DNA of 7,340 bases, taken from a bacterium. Lineage in GTDB: Bacteria > Verrucomicrobiota > Verrucomicrobiae > Limisphaerales > J093. Under the pieces are notes generated by a model. That model did no database searches. It was not told the DNA's origin and saw only the letters and a program-made list of their open reading frames with translations. Both the position numbers and the translations under genes were made by a program. Positions within the stretch are counted from its first letter, which is position 1. Every line of letters begins with the position of its first letter. The stretch covers positions 1-7,340 of the forward strand of contig JAKCAB010000017.1 in the NCBI GenBank assembly GCA_021839785.1, in the 5' to 3' direction. Positions 1 to 6,939 of this stretch are shown one piece after another.

Positions 1-56
1 GGGAAGCTGCTGCGCGTTGGCTTGCGGATCGTTTGTCTTTTCATCCCCGACCTTGT

Positions 57-91
57 GGCTGGGTTCAAACCCGCCGGCCAACTCTTTTTTT
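57..91 (+). terminator. Weak terminator-like hairpin followed by a T-tract
   Basis: A short inverted repeat (GGGT, four-base loop, ACCC at about 61-72, extendable to about seven pairs with a wobble and a bulge) is followed by seven T residues at 85-91. The T-tract lies some ten bases past the stem rather than directly after it, so this is not a textbook intrinsic terminator. It could end a gene lying left of the window. The T-run could equally be chance in an otherwise GC-rich stretch. Confidence 0.2.
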
Positions 92-124
92 ACCTCACCA
101 AACCATCAAAGCTGGGGGACATCT

Positions 125-284
125 GTGAAACCGATACGAAAGTCATTGCGCCGCTTGATGCGGAGCACCTGGCCATTGCGACACAACAGCGCCTATTGTG
201 GCACCAAGGCGCGTACGCGGGGTCTCGCCATTGCGCTGGCGGGTGTGATGACCGTAATTCCCGGGGTATTCGCCGCCTGCCGCT
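125..284 (+). pseudogene. 5' end of a possible exported protein (signal-peptide-like start)
   Basis: A GTG at 125 is preceded five bases upstream by GGGGGA (114-119), a plausible ribosome binding site. The frame opens with an arginine/lysine-rich stretch (KPIRKSLRRLMR at residues 2-13). A hydrophobic segment follows at about residues 33-50 (GLAIALAGVMTVIPGVFA), ending in a signal-peptidase-I-like A-A site. The charged region before the hydrophobic core is unusually long (about 32 residues). The reading frame runs on to a stop at 403, but from about 285 the recognisable protein signal lies in the other two forward frames. This therefore looks like the surviving start of a broken gene. One possibility is that it is the original start of the Rhs-type protein whose C-terminal piece follows, with the middle deleted. 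Another is an unrelated exported protein that was interrupted. The start and signal peptide are seen in the sequence; the origin is inference. Confidence 0.35.
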
Positions 285-600
285 ATGCAAAGTACTGGAC
301 AAACTACGGATTACACCGCCAACCGGCTACAATCAGTACACGACGCGCACGGTGCCGGCGACCGTGGACGTGCTGGGCCTGGCCAATCCCACGGCCGACG
401 TGACGGTCAACGGGAACGTGGCGACCCGGAAAAGCGAGTACTTCCACTATGCCTTGACTGTGCCCAACGGCCCGGCGCAATACCCGACCCTCACCGTGAC
501 GAGCCTGTACGGAGCGCAACAGAGCACGGCGGGCGAAGTGCTCATGCCGGCGGCCTCGGAGAGCTTCGGCTGCGACGCCGACGGTAACCTGACCACGCGC
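285..600 (+). pseudogene. Rhs/YD-repeat protein fragment, frameshifted
   Basis: The + strand encodes a stretch typical of Rhs/YD-repeat proteins: TDYTANRL (about 306-329), then NQYTTRTVPATVDVLGLANP and a TADVTVNGNVA segment, a KSEYFHYALTVPN segment, and finally DADGNLTTR (574-600). The last is the familiar DADGNLT core motif. The two halves are in different frames. TDYTANRL ends at 329, and NQYTT begins at 331 only if the C at 330 is skipped, so a one-base insertion breaks the protein. The part that normally follows DADGNLT (a WTYTWDAENRL-like segment and the rest of the core) is missing, and nothing Rhs-like is visible in frame before about 258. Rhs proteins are large secreted or surface proteins, often carrying C-terminal toxins; a piece of about 105 residues with a frameshift cannot be functional. 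A sequencing error could explain the frameshift but not the truncation. Confidence 0.68.
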
Positions 601-903
601 ACCAATCGCGGAGCGAAGCGGACCTTCATCCATGGCGAGCCGTGCGACCGTTGGGCTGACACGATCCGGAGCCACGAGGGAGTTGCGAACAACCTGCCCA
701 CCTCACTGGGTTGGATGGCCTCGGCTGGCTTAAGCCGAATGCGGTGAGGTGAACGCAGCGCGAGGTGCCATCGGCAGGCGAGCCCGGCGCCGGCGGTGGT
801 GCCAGTTTGGCCGACCGGGTGATGGTTGGGCTCGGGCGCCGTACGAACCTGCAAGCCGGGATTGCTTCGGTTGCGCATACGACTGAGACTCTCGCCGCGC
901 AAC
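601..903. other. Unassigned spacer between the Rhs relic and the debranching gene
   Basis: No convincing gene is present. The forward frame that carried the Rhs fragment runs on to a stop at 745-747, but its last 50 codons resemble no family I know. The long reverse-strand frames crossing here also continue through the debranching gene and look like shadows. The stretch contains a perfect small hairpin at 721-738 and a ten-base palindrome CCGGCGCCGG at 784-793. The promoter of the next gene should lie here, but the best candidate (TTGCTT at 862-867, 17 bases, GAGACT at 885-890) is too weak to annotate. Confidence 0.5.
721..738. repeat. Small perfect inverted repeat
   Basis: TCGGCT (721-726) and AGCCGA (733-738) are exact reverse complements around a six-base loop. 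The inner GGCTTAAGCC (727-736) is itself palindromic. No T-tract follows, so it is not an intrinsic terminator. It sits just before the stop of the frame that carries the Rhs fragment. It may be part of a dispersed repeat or a chance palindrome. Confidence 0.25.
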
Positions 904-3900
904 ATGGCACTCAGGTTGGTTCAAAATCCGGAGCCGGGCACCCGCCTGGCGCTTTTCGTTGGCGACCGCGTTCGCTTCACTTTGCGGGCTGCCGAGGGCC
1001 GGGCGAGACCGCCCGGTTGGCGCGCGAACTTGCGCACGAATCTCGGGCGGGCCGGCGTCCTGCGCCGTGAGTTGATCGTCTCTGTCGAGAGCCGCAAGCC
1101 GCCCACCTTGTCTTCGTGGCGCGACATCCCGATGCCGTGGACCGGCGACGGCTGGACCCTGGAATTGCCACTCGCCGAAGTCGGCTACTTCAAAGCCAAG
1201 GCCTATGTGCTCGACGAGCGCGGCTGGCAACACTGGCCCGAGGGACCGGACTTTGGGGTGAACGTGCAACCGGCCTGGTGCCGGACCGCAAACACGATTT
1301 ACTGCGCGTTCCCGCGCATGTTCGGTCCCAGCAAAACCGCGCGCACGACCGAGCCTTCGCCGGTCGCGGACCAGTTGCCGGCGCTGGACAAACAAGGATT
1401 CACCGTCATCCCGCCTTCCGGCACGCTGCGCGATCTGGGCCGCGAACTGCCGCACATTTTCGACACCCTGGGGTGCCGCATCCTGCACTTGCTCCCGGTC
1501 AATCCGACGCCCACGACCTACGCTCGGTTCGGGCGCTTCGGCAGTCCGTATGCCTGCCAGGACTGGCTGGCGATCGATCCCGCGCTGGTGGAATTCGACC
1601 GGCGCACCACGGGCGTGGACCAGTTCCGCGAACTGGCGGGCGGCGTCCATGCCCACGGCGGCAAGCTGTTTCTCGACATGGTGATCAACCACACCGGCTG
1701 GGGCTCCACGCTCCAGGAAGAACACCCCGGTTGGTTTCTCCGCGAACCCGGCGGCAAGTTCGTGAGTCCCGGCGCCTGGGGGACGATTTGGGAGGACCTG
1801 GTGGAACTCGACCACCGCCACGCCGGTCTCCGGCGCGAGCTGGGCGAAGTGTTCGCCGGATGGTGCCGCCGCGGGGTGGACGGTTTCCGTTGCGACGCGG
1901 GCTACAAGGTACCGACGCCGGTCTGGCAATACATCGTCGCCCGCGTGCGCCTGGAGTTTCCGGACACGGTGTTCCTGCTCGAAGGGCTGGGCGGCGCGTG
2001 GGAGGCAACGGAAGAATTGCTCACGGAAGGCGGGATGCAATGGGCTTACTCGGAGCTGTTCCAGAACTACTCCGGTAAGGACGTGGCGTCGTACCTCGAC
2101 TACGCGCTCGCCCAAAGCCGCCGCGTCGGCGTGTACGTGCATTACAGCGAGACCCACGACAACCCCCGCCTGGCTGCCAAAGGCCGGGCTTGGTCGCTGC
2201 TTCGCAACCGACTGTGTGCGCTCGTGAGCGTTTCTGGTGGTTTCGGGTTCACCAACGGCGTGGAATGGCTCGCCACCGAGCGGGTAAACGTACATGCGAG
2301 CCGGGGCCTGTCGTGGGGCAGCGAGGAAAACCTGGTGGCGGAACTGGGCCATCTGAACCGGCTCCTCGCCGAACACCCGTGCTTTTTCGACGGTGCGAAG
2401 CTCACCCGACTCAGCCCGTCCGACGCCCCGGTCTATGCGCTGCTCCGCGAATCGGCGGACGGGCGCAACGCCGTGCTGGTGCTGGCAAACACGGATTCGA
2501 CGCAGGCTCAGACCAGTTCGCTCGAGGCCGCGGCACTCAAACGGGCCGGACTGGATTTCACGGCGGCGGATTTCCAACCAGTGGACCTTTTGGGCCAGGC
2601 GGCACCCAAGTTCAAACTCACACTTGGGAGCACCGTGACGTTTACGTTGGCTGCGGCCGGCTGCTTTTGCCTCGCCGCTCGCGCCCAACCGGTCGGTCTC
2701 ACCGGCGACCATTATCGCCGACGCCGTGCCTTGGAAGCGTTCGCGCTCCAGGCGCTCAGCCACCAACTCCCCATCGAGTGTCTCGGGCAGGCGGACCTGT
2801 CGGCAGCGGCTGACTGGGTCGAGCGCGACGCCGCTGGGTTCCTGGCCGCGGCGGTGAACGAACGTCTGGCCGCCGGCGCCAGCGGTTACCCGCGCGTGGT
2901 GACCTGGCACGTGCTGGACCGGCGCCGCGTGACGCCGGTCCCCGCCGGGCATTGGCTGCTCGTGAGTCACGACGCCCCGTTCCGCGCCGGGTTGCGGATC
3001 GCGGGTGAACCGCATCCCGTCCACGCCGAATCCACGGCAGTGAACGGCGGACACATCGTCGCATTCGCGCCGCGTGCCGAGGTCGCCGAGGCCGAGCTGG
3101 CTTTGGAAAGGAACGGCGGCGGAAGCGGATTGAGCGCCGCCATCCGCTTCCTGAATTCTGTGCCGGCCGGCGGCATGGCCAGCCCGGAAGCTCCAGCCGA
3201 CGGCCTGGTTTTGCTGACCAACGGCCGCGGCGGCATGGCGCGGCTGGCGGTGGACTTCGGCGCCATCCGTTCGAAGTACGATTGCCTCCTCGGCGCGAAC
3301 CTCCATCCGCGCGTGCCGGTGGATCGTCACGTCTTCGCCAAGCGGGCCCGCGCCTGGGTGAACGCCGACGGTTTCTTGTCACCGCTCAGCGCGGACAACC
3401 TGCTGGCCTTCGCGGCCGGCCCGCCGGCCCGCTGGCGGTTTCTTGCCAATGCCGGCGACGGCCGCGGAGTGGAGATTCGCCTCACGGCGGTGATGCTGGC
3501 CGGGCGCAACACCACTGTGCTGCGCTTCGAGCGGCCGGCCGCCGCGCCCGCGCAAGGCAGGGATTTGCCCGCCACGGCCGATGTCCGTCTGACCCTCCGC
3601 GTGGACATCGAGGACCGGAGCTTCCACACCCAGACGAAGCACAACGGTGGCGCGGAGTACCATTTTCACAGCCACACGAAAACGCTTTCCGACCGTCCCG
3701 GCTTCGCCTTCACGCCCGCGGCGGATCGCCGGCTGCACGTGTGGGCGACGTCGGGCGCCTACCACCCGCAGGCCGAGTGGTGCGACAACCTCCCGCATTC
3801 GATCGAAGCCAGTCGGGGGATGGAAGGCAGTGGGGATGCCTACAGCCCCGGTTGGTTCGAGCTGCCGCTCGCCAAAGGCGCCGAAGCCTGGCTGATCGTC

Positions 3901-5334
3901 TGCGCCGACGCGTCTGATCCGACCGCCGAAGAATGGCGGGCGGCGGTGGAGGTTCGCCCGGAAGGTCTCCAGGCAAACGGTACCCTCGACGCACCCGCGG
4001 CCGTGCGCGATGAATTCGCCTCCGCGCTGGCCGGCGCGGCGGAGGCGTTTGTCGTCCGCCGGGACGATGCCCGGACCGTCATTGCCGGTTATCCGTGGTT
4101 TCTCGATTGGGGGCGCGACACGCTGATCGCGGCGCGCGGTTTGCTCGCCGCCGGCCACGTCGAGGAAGTTCAGCAGATCGTGCGGGCGTTTGCCCGGTTC
4201 GAGCAGGACGGCACCTTGCCGAATTCGATCCACGGCGACGATGCTACGAATCGCGACACCAGTGATGCGCCGCTGTGGTTCGGCGTCGTTTGCGAAGAAC
4301 TCGCGGCGGGACTTGCCACGAATCCCAACTGTGCGACGCAGCCAGGCCGCCTGGCTCGCACGCCTGCGAATGCTGAGGCGGCGGCGGCATTTTACGCCAC
4401 CGTGGTTGACCCGGCCGGCCGCAGCGTTGCCGAGGTGCTGCGCGCCATCGCCGTCGGTTACCTGCGCGGCACGCCCAACGGCATCCGCGTGGACGCCGAA
4501 TCCGGCCTGGTGTGGAGCCCGAGTCACTTCACCTGGATGGACACCAACCACCCCGCCGGCACGCCGCGCGAAGGCTATCCCATCGAGATTCAGGCGCTCT
4601 GGTGGCGGCTGCTGCGGCAACTCGACCGTTTGGGCCAGCCGCCTTTGGACGAACCTTGGGCGGATTTGGCCGCGCGGGTGCAGGCCAGTTTCGAGCGTCG
4701 CTTCTGGCTCGAAGATCGCGGCTGGTACGCAGATGTCTTGCTGGCGACGCCCGGCCGCTCAGCGGCGCAGGCGACGCCCGACTCCGCGCTCCGCAGCAAC
4801 AGCCTGCTGGCGGTCGCGCTCGGCCTGGCCAGCGGAGAGCAGGCCCAACGGACGGTGCTGGCCGCGCGTCAGTGGCTGGTGGTGCCGGGCGGCTTGCGGT
4901 CACTGGCGCCGCTGCCGGTCTCGCCGCCGTTGCCGATCCGCGGCGCGCACGGCCAGTTGTTGAACGATCCGGCGAACCCGTATTGGGGACGCTACGAAGG
5001 CGACGAAGACACCCGCCGCAAGCCCGCCTATCACAACGGCACGGCCTGGACGTGGACGCTGCCGCATTTCTGCGAGGCGCTCGCGCGGGCGTGGGACTTC
5101 GCGCCAGCGGCGGTCAACGCCGCGCGCAGTTACCTGGCCAGCGTGGAGCGGTTGCTCGCGGAGGGCTGTCTGGGCCATTTGCCCGAAGTCCTCGACGGCG
5201 ATGCGCCACACACGCCGCGGGGCTGCGACGCCCAGGCGTGGAGCGTCACCGAGGCCGGCCGCGTGTGGCGAATCCTCAGCCGGGCGAATCCGGCCGCGGA
5301 CGGTGCGGATTGGCCGGAAGGGCAGGGGAGTTGA
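904..5334 (+). CDS. Bifunctional glycogen debranching enzyme (GH13 plus GH133)
   Basis: A cytoplasmic protein of 1,476 residues predicted to remove the branches of glycogen or related glucans; no signal peptide or membrane segment is seen. Residues about 1-121 look like a beta-sandwich. A GH13 barrel follows with all four signature regions: DMVINHTG (258-265), GFRCDAGY with nucleophile D331, FLLEGLGG with acid/base E360, and ETHDNP with D419. Its beta C-terminal domain ends near GCFCLA (586-591). Residues about 600-760 form a linker including PAGHWLLV. GDE_N begins near LLTNGRGG (770-777). The GH133 half shows GYPWFLDWGRDT (1062-1073), DTSDAPLWF (1118-1126), VWSPSHFTWMD (1203-1213) and YHNGTAWTW (1376-1384). 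In eukaryotic debranching enzyme the GH13 half transfers maltosyl/maltotriosyl units and the GH133 half hydrolyses the remaining alpha-1,6 glucose. The same split is inferred here, though the GH13 half could instead be a hydrolase. The frame extends upstream to a TTG at 826, but ATG 904 is the first ATG and starts where family-like sequence begins. No good ribosome binding site precedes either start. Confidence 0.93.
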   Translation: MALRLVQNPEPGTRLALFVGDRVRFTLRAAEGRARPPGWRANLRTNLGRAGVLRRELIVSVESRKPPTLSSWRDIPMPWTGDGWTLELPLAEVGYFKAKAYVLDERGWQHWPEGPDFGVNVQPAWCRTANTIYCAFPRMFGPSKTARTTEPSPVADQLPALDKQGFTVIPPSGTLRDLGRELPHIFDTLGCRILHLLPVNPTPTTYARFGRFGSPYACQDWLAIDPALVEFDRRTTGVDQFRELAGGVHAHGGKLFLDMVINHTGWGSTLQEEHPGWFLREPGGKFVSPGAWGTIWEDLVELDHRHAGLRRELGEVFAGWCRRGVDGFRCDAGYKVPTPVWQYIVARVRLEFPDTVFLLEGLGGAWEATEELLTEGGMQWAYSELFQNYSGKDVASYLDYALAQSRRVGVYVHYSETHDNPRLAAKGRAWSLLRNRLCALVSVSGGFGFTNGVEWLATERVNVHASRGLSWGSEENLVAELGHLNRLLAEHPCFFDGAKLTRLSPSDAPVYALLRESADGRNAVLVLANTDSTQAQTSSLEAAALKRAGLDFTAADFQPVDLLGQAAPKFKLTLGSTVTFTLAAAGCFCLAARAQPVGLTGDHYRRRRALEAFALQALSHQLPIECLGQADLSAAADWVERDAAGFLAAAVNERLAAGASGYPRVVTWHVLDRRRVTPVPAGHWLLVSHDAPFRAGLRIAGEPHPVHAESTAVNGGHIVAFAPRAEVAEAELALERNGGGSGLSAAIRFLNSVPAGGMASPEAPADGLVLLTNGRGGMARLAVDFGAIRSKYDCLLGANLHPRVPVDRHVFAKRARAWVNADGFLSPLSADNLLAFAAGPPARWRFLANAGDGRGVEIRLTAVMLAGRNTTVLRFERPAAAPAQGRDLPATADVRLTLRVDIEDRSFHTQTKHNGGAEYHFHSHTKTLSDRPGFAFTPAADRRLHVWATSGAYHPQAEWCDNLPHSIEASRGMEGSGDAYSPGWFELPLAKGAEAWLIVCADASDPTAEEWRAAVEVRPEGLQANGTLDAPAAVRDEFASALAGAAEAFVVRRDDARTVIAGYPWFLDWGRDTLIAARGLLAAGHVEEVQQIVRAFARFEQDGTLPNSIHGDDATNRDTSDAPLWFGVVCEELAAGLATNPNCATQPGRLARTPANAEAAAAFYATVVDPAGRSVAEVLRAIAVGYLRGTPNGIRVDAESGLVWSPSHFTWMDTNHPAGTPREGYPIEIQALWWRLLRQLDRLGQPPLDEPWADLAARVQASFERRFWLEDRGWYADVLLATPGRSAAQATPDSALRSNSLLAVALGLASGEQAQRTVLAARQWLVVPGGLRSLAPLPVSPPLPIRGAHGQLLNDPANPYWGRYEGDEDTRRKPAYHNGTAWTWTLPHFCEALARAWDFAPAAVNAARSYLASVERLLAEGCLGHLPEVLDGDAPHTPRGCDAQAWSVTEAGRVWRILSRANPAADGADWPEGQGS

Positions 5335-5391
5335 TGCGTGGTTGAACAATCCGCTGAAGCCAACCCGGGCGTTGCGGGCGCACGCCGGCGC

Positions 5392-5419
5392 TTGATTCGA
5401 GCGCGCCGGGGCGTAGCTT
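5392..5419 (+). promoter_or_regulatory. Candidate promoter of the deacylase gene
   Basis: TTGATT (5392-5397) and TAGCTT (5414-5419) are separated by 16 bases, a housekeeping sigma-type arrangement. Transcription would begin near 5426, giving a leader of about 24 bases that contains the ribosome binding site AGGAG (5439-5443), six bases before ATG 5450. An inverted repeat GCGCT (5388-5392) / AGCGC (5400-5404) brackets the -35 element and might be an operator or chance. The -10 matches TATAAT at only three positions, so the call rests on spacing and location. Confidence 0.4.
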
Positions 5420-5449
5420 CAGGACGTAACCACGAACCAGGAGCGCCTT

Positions 5450-5911
5450 ATGATCGCCCGCAAGCTCAAGGAATTCCTTGACCAGAGCCAGATCAAGTAC
5501 GTCACCATCACGCACTCCCCGGCCTACACCGCCCAAGAGGTCGCGGCTTCCGCCCACGTCGCTGGCCGGCACATGGCCAAGACAGTCATCATCCACCTCG
5601 CCGGCCGCCTGGCAATGGCCGTGCTGCCCGCCAACCGGAAGATCATCCTGCAAGACTTGCTGAACCTCACGGGCAGCGAGGATGTGCGCTTTGCCACCGA
5701 ATCGGAGTTCGCCAGCCGGTTTCCCGACTGCGAAGTCGGCGCCATGCCGCCCTTTGGGAATCTTTACGGCATGGACGTGTACGTGGCACCGGCGTTGGCC
5801 GAAGACGGACGCATCGCCTTCAATGCCGGGTCGCACACGGAAATCATCGAATTGGCCTACACCGATTTCGCCCGCCTCGTGAATCCGAAGTTGATGATGT
5901 TCACCACCTGA
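5450..5911 (+). CDS. YbaK/ProX-type aminoacyl-tRNA deacylase
   Basis: A 153-residue single-domain protein of the YbaK/EbsC (PF04073) family. These enzymes act in trans in the cytoplasm, hydrolysing wrongly charged aminoacyl-tRNAs such as Cys- or Ala-tRNA(Pro). Family features seen are an N-terminal THSPAYTAQEVA segment (21-32), the conserved lysine in AKTVIIH (K44), a VLPANRKI strand (58-65), the glycine/proline loop CEVGAMPPFGNLYGM (94-108), and the terminal FNAGSHTEIIELAYTDF stretch (124-140). Length fits a free-standing deacylase rather than a prolyl-tRNA synthetase insertion domain. ATG 5450 is supported by AGGAG six bases upstream. The gene stands alone: 115 bases after the debranching gene and 169 before the glycosyltransferase. 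Which amino acid it removes cannot be read from the sequence; the ybaK and proX subfamilies are both possible, so no symbol is given. Confidence 0.88.
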   Translation: MIARKLKEFLDQSQIKYVTITHSPAYTAQEVAASAHVAGRHMAKTVIIHLAGRLAMAVLPANRKIILQDLLNLTGSEDVRFATESEFASRFPDCEVGAMPPFGNLYGMDVYVAPALAEDGRIAFNAGSHTEIIELAYTDFARLVNPKLMMFTT

Positions 5912-6042
5912 AACGGAACCCTCCTCCGACTTCAGCCTGGCCGAAACCGGTGCGGGTGGTCCTGCGAAGGCTTGCGCCGCCAGCCGCAATACCGGCGATG
6001 CGATGGCCGGAGCAAGCGGTCGGTTGAGTCTCCGGCGCAAAG

Positions 6043-6071
6043 TTGACCGGTTCCGCCAGCCTCGTTAGCGT
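6043..6071 (+). promoter_or_regulatory. Candidate promoter very close to the glycosyltransferase start
   Basis: TTGACC (6043-6048) and TAGCGT (6066-6071) are 17 bases apart. The -10 resembles the TAGCTT proposed upstream of the deacylase gene. Transcription would start near 6078, leaving three or fewer bases before the GTG at 6081. CGGTC at 6021-6025 is complementary to GACCG at 6045-6049, overlapping the -35, but the 19-base loop makes that weak. Confidence 0.35.
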
Positions 6072-6080
6072 CTCGCGTTC

Positions 6081-6869
6081 GTGGCCGGTGAACGTGTCAA
6101 TGTTCTGGGAGTCGGCATCAGCGTGCTCAATCTCGAGACCGCCCGCGCCGCCTTGGCGGAGGCAGTGGCCCAGCGCCGCAAAGGATACGTGTGCGTGACC
6201 GGCGTCCACGGGGTGATCGAGTCCCAGAGCGACCCTGCCTTGCGCGCCATCCACAACCGCTCTCTGCTCACGACGCCCGACGGCATGCCGATGGTTTGGG
6301 CCGGCAAGCTGGCCGGATTTCGCGAGATGTCGCGGGTGTACGGGCCGGACTTGATGTTCGAGGTGTTTCGCTGGAGCCAGCAATCCGGGAACACCCACTT
6401 TTTCTTCGGGGGCGCGCCGGGCGTGGCGGAAGAGCTGAAAGGCCGCCTCGAAGCACGGTTTCCCGGCGTGCGGATCGTGGGCACCTACACGCCGCCGTTT
6501 CGCGCGCTGACCGCCGAAGAAGAGGCGGCGCTGGCGGCGCTGGTGGCGGCGGTTCGACCCGACTTTTTCTGGGTGGGCCTGAGCACGCCGAAGCAGGAAC
6601 GGTTCATGGCGCGGTACATCGACCGGCTCGAAACGACGGTGATGCTGGGGGTCGGGGCGGCGTTCGATTTCCATGCCGGGCGAATGGCGCAGGCGCCGCG
6701 GTGGATGCAGCGCTCCGGTCTGGAGTGGTTCTACCGGCTCTGCAGCGAACCGCGGCGGCTGTGGCGGCGCTATTTGAAGAACAATCCGCACTTTCTCTGG
6801 CTGGCGTTCTGCCAGGCGACCGGCCTGCGGAAGTTTTCGCTGGAAGTGCCGGCCGAGTCGGCACGTTGA
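6081..6869 (+). CDS. WecG/TagA/CpsF family glycosyltransferase (GT26)
   Basis: A 262-residue glycosyltransferase, probably adding a sugar (often N-acetylmannosamine or its uronic acid) from a nucleotide donor to an undecaprenyl-diphosphate-linked sugar at the inner face of the cytoplasmic membrane, for an exopolysaccharide or surface glycan. Visible family features are the N-terminal VNVLGVGISVLNLETA (6-21), VTGVHGVI (39-46), TTPDGMPMVW (64-73) with D67 matching the proposed catalytic aspartate of TagA, VYGPDL (86-91), FFFGGAPG (107-114), FWVGLSTPKQE (163-173), GVGAAFDFHAG (190-200), and the C-terminal APRWMQRSGLEWFYRL/EPRRLWRRY stretch that in TagA-like enzymes contributes to membrane engagement. 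An in-frame TAG at 6066 and the lack of any other start codon before the conserved N-terminus make GTG 6081 the near-certain start. No ribosome binding site precedes it. Length is normal for the family. No other polysaccharide genes lie in the window, so the glycan is unknown. Confidence 0.93.
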   Translation: MAGERVNVLGVGISVLNLETARAALAEAVAQRRKGYVCVTGVHGVIESQSDPALRAIHNRSLLTTPDGMPMVWAGKLAGFREMSRVYGPDLMFEVFRWSQQSGNTHFFFGGAPGVAEELKGRLEARFPGVRIVGTYTPPFRALTAEEEAALAALVAAVRPDFFWVGLSTPKQERFMARYIDRLETTVMLGVGAAFDFHAGRMAQAPRWMQRSGLEWFYRLCSEPRRLWRRYLKNNPHFLWLAFCQATGLRKFSLEVPAESAR

Positions 6870-6939
6870 CTGATTGCGAACGGCGCGGCTGGACTTTTGG
6901 TTGGCTACGGTTCCGCGGACGGGTTAAAGAAGCGCTTTT

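Noticed and set aside
22..747. A single intact 241-residue protein
   Set aside because: Only the part from 331 to about 600 is recognisable (Rhs). The residues before it are out of frame with the Rhs signal, and the tail is unlike any protein I know. It is better described as a relic.
826..903. N-terminal extension of the debranching enzyme from TTG 826
   Set aside because: The extra 26 residues are arginine/leucine-rich filler, start at a rare codon without a ribosome binding site, and precede an ATG at 904 where family-like sequence begins.
730..3330. 866-codon open frame on the - strand
   Set aside because: It lies antisense to the debranching gene, whose motifs are unmistakable on the + strand. 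Its translation is low-complexity, rich in R, A, G and P, with no recognisable domain. In GC-rich genes the reverse frame stays open because TTA, CTA and TCA codons are rare.
3379..4620. 413-codon open frame on the - strand
   Set aside because: Same antisense artefact, over the GDE_N and GH133 coding region.
5276..6040. 254-codon - strand frame over the deacylase gene, and a similar one over 5901-6791
   Set aside because: Both overlap well-recognised + strand genes (YbaK-type and WecG-type) and show no domain of their own.
5912..6042. Possible terminator CCGGC...GCCGG after the deacylase gene
   Set aside because: The stem is only five pairs with a nine-base loop and no T-tract, well within chance for GC-rich DNA.
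6525..6551. Three tandem nine-base units (GCGGCGCTG, GCGGCGCTG, GTGGCGGCG)
   Set aside because: They lie inside the glycosyltransferase gene and encode an alanine/leucine helix (AALAALVAA). This is ordinary codon bias in a helix rather than a functional repeat.
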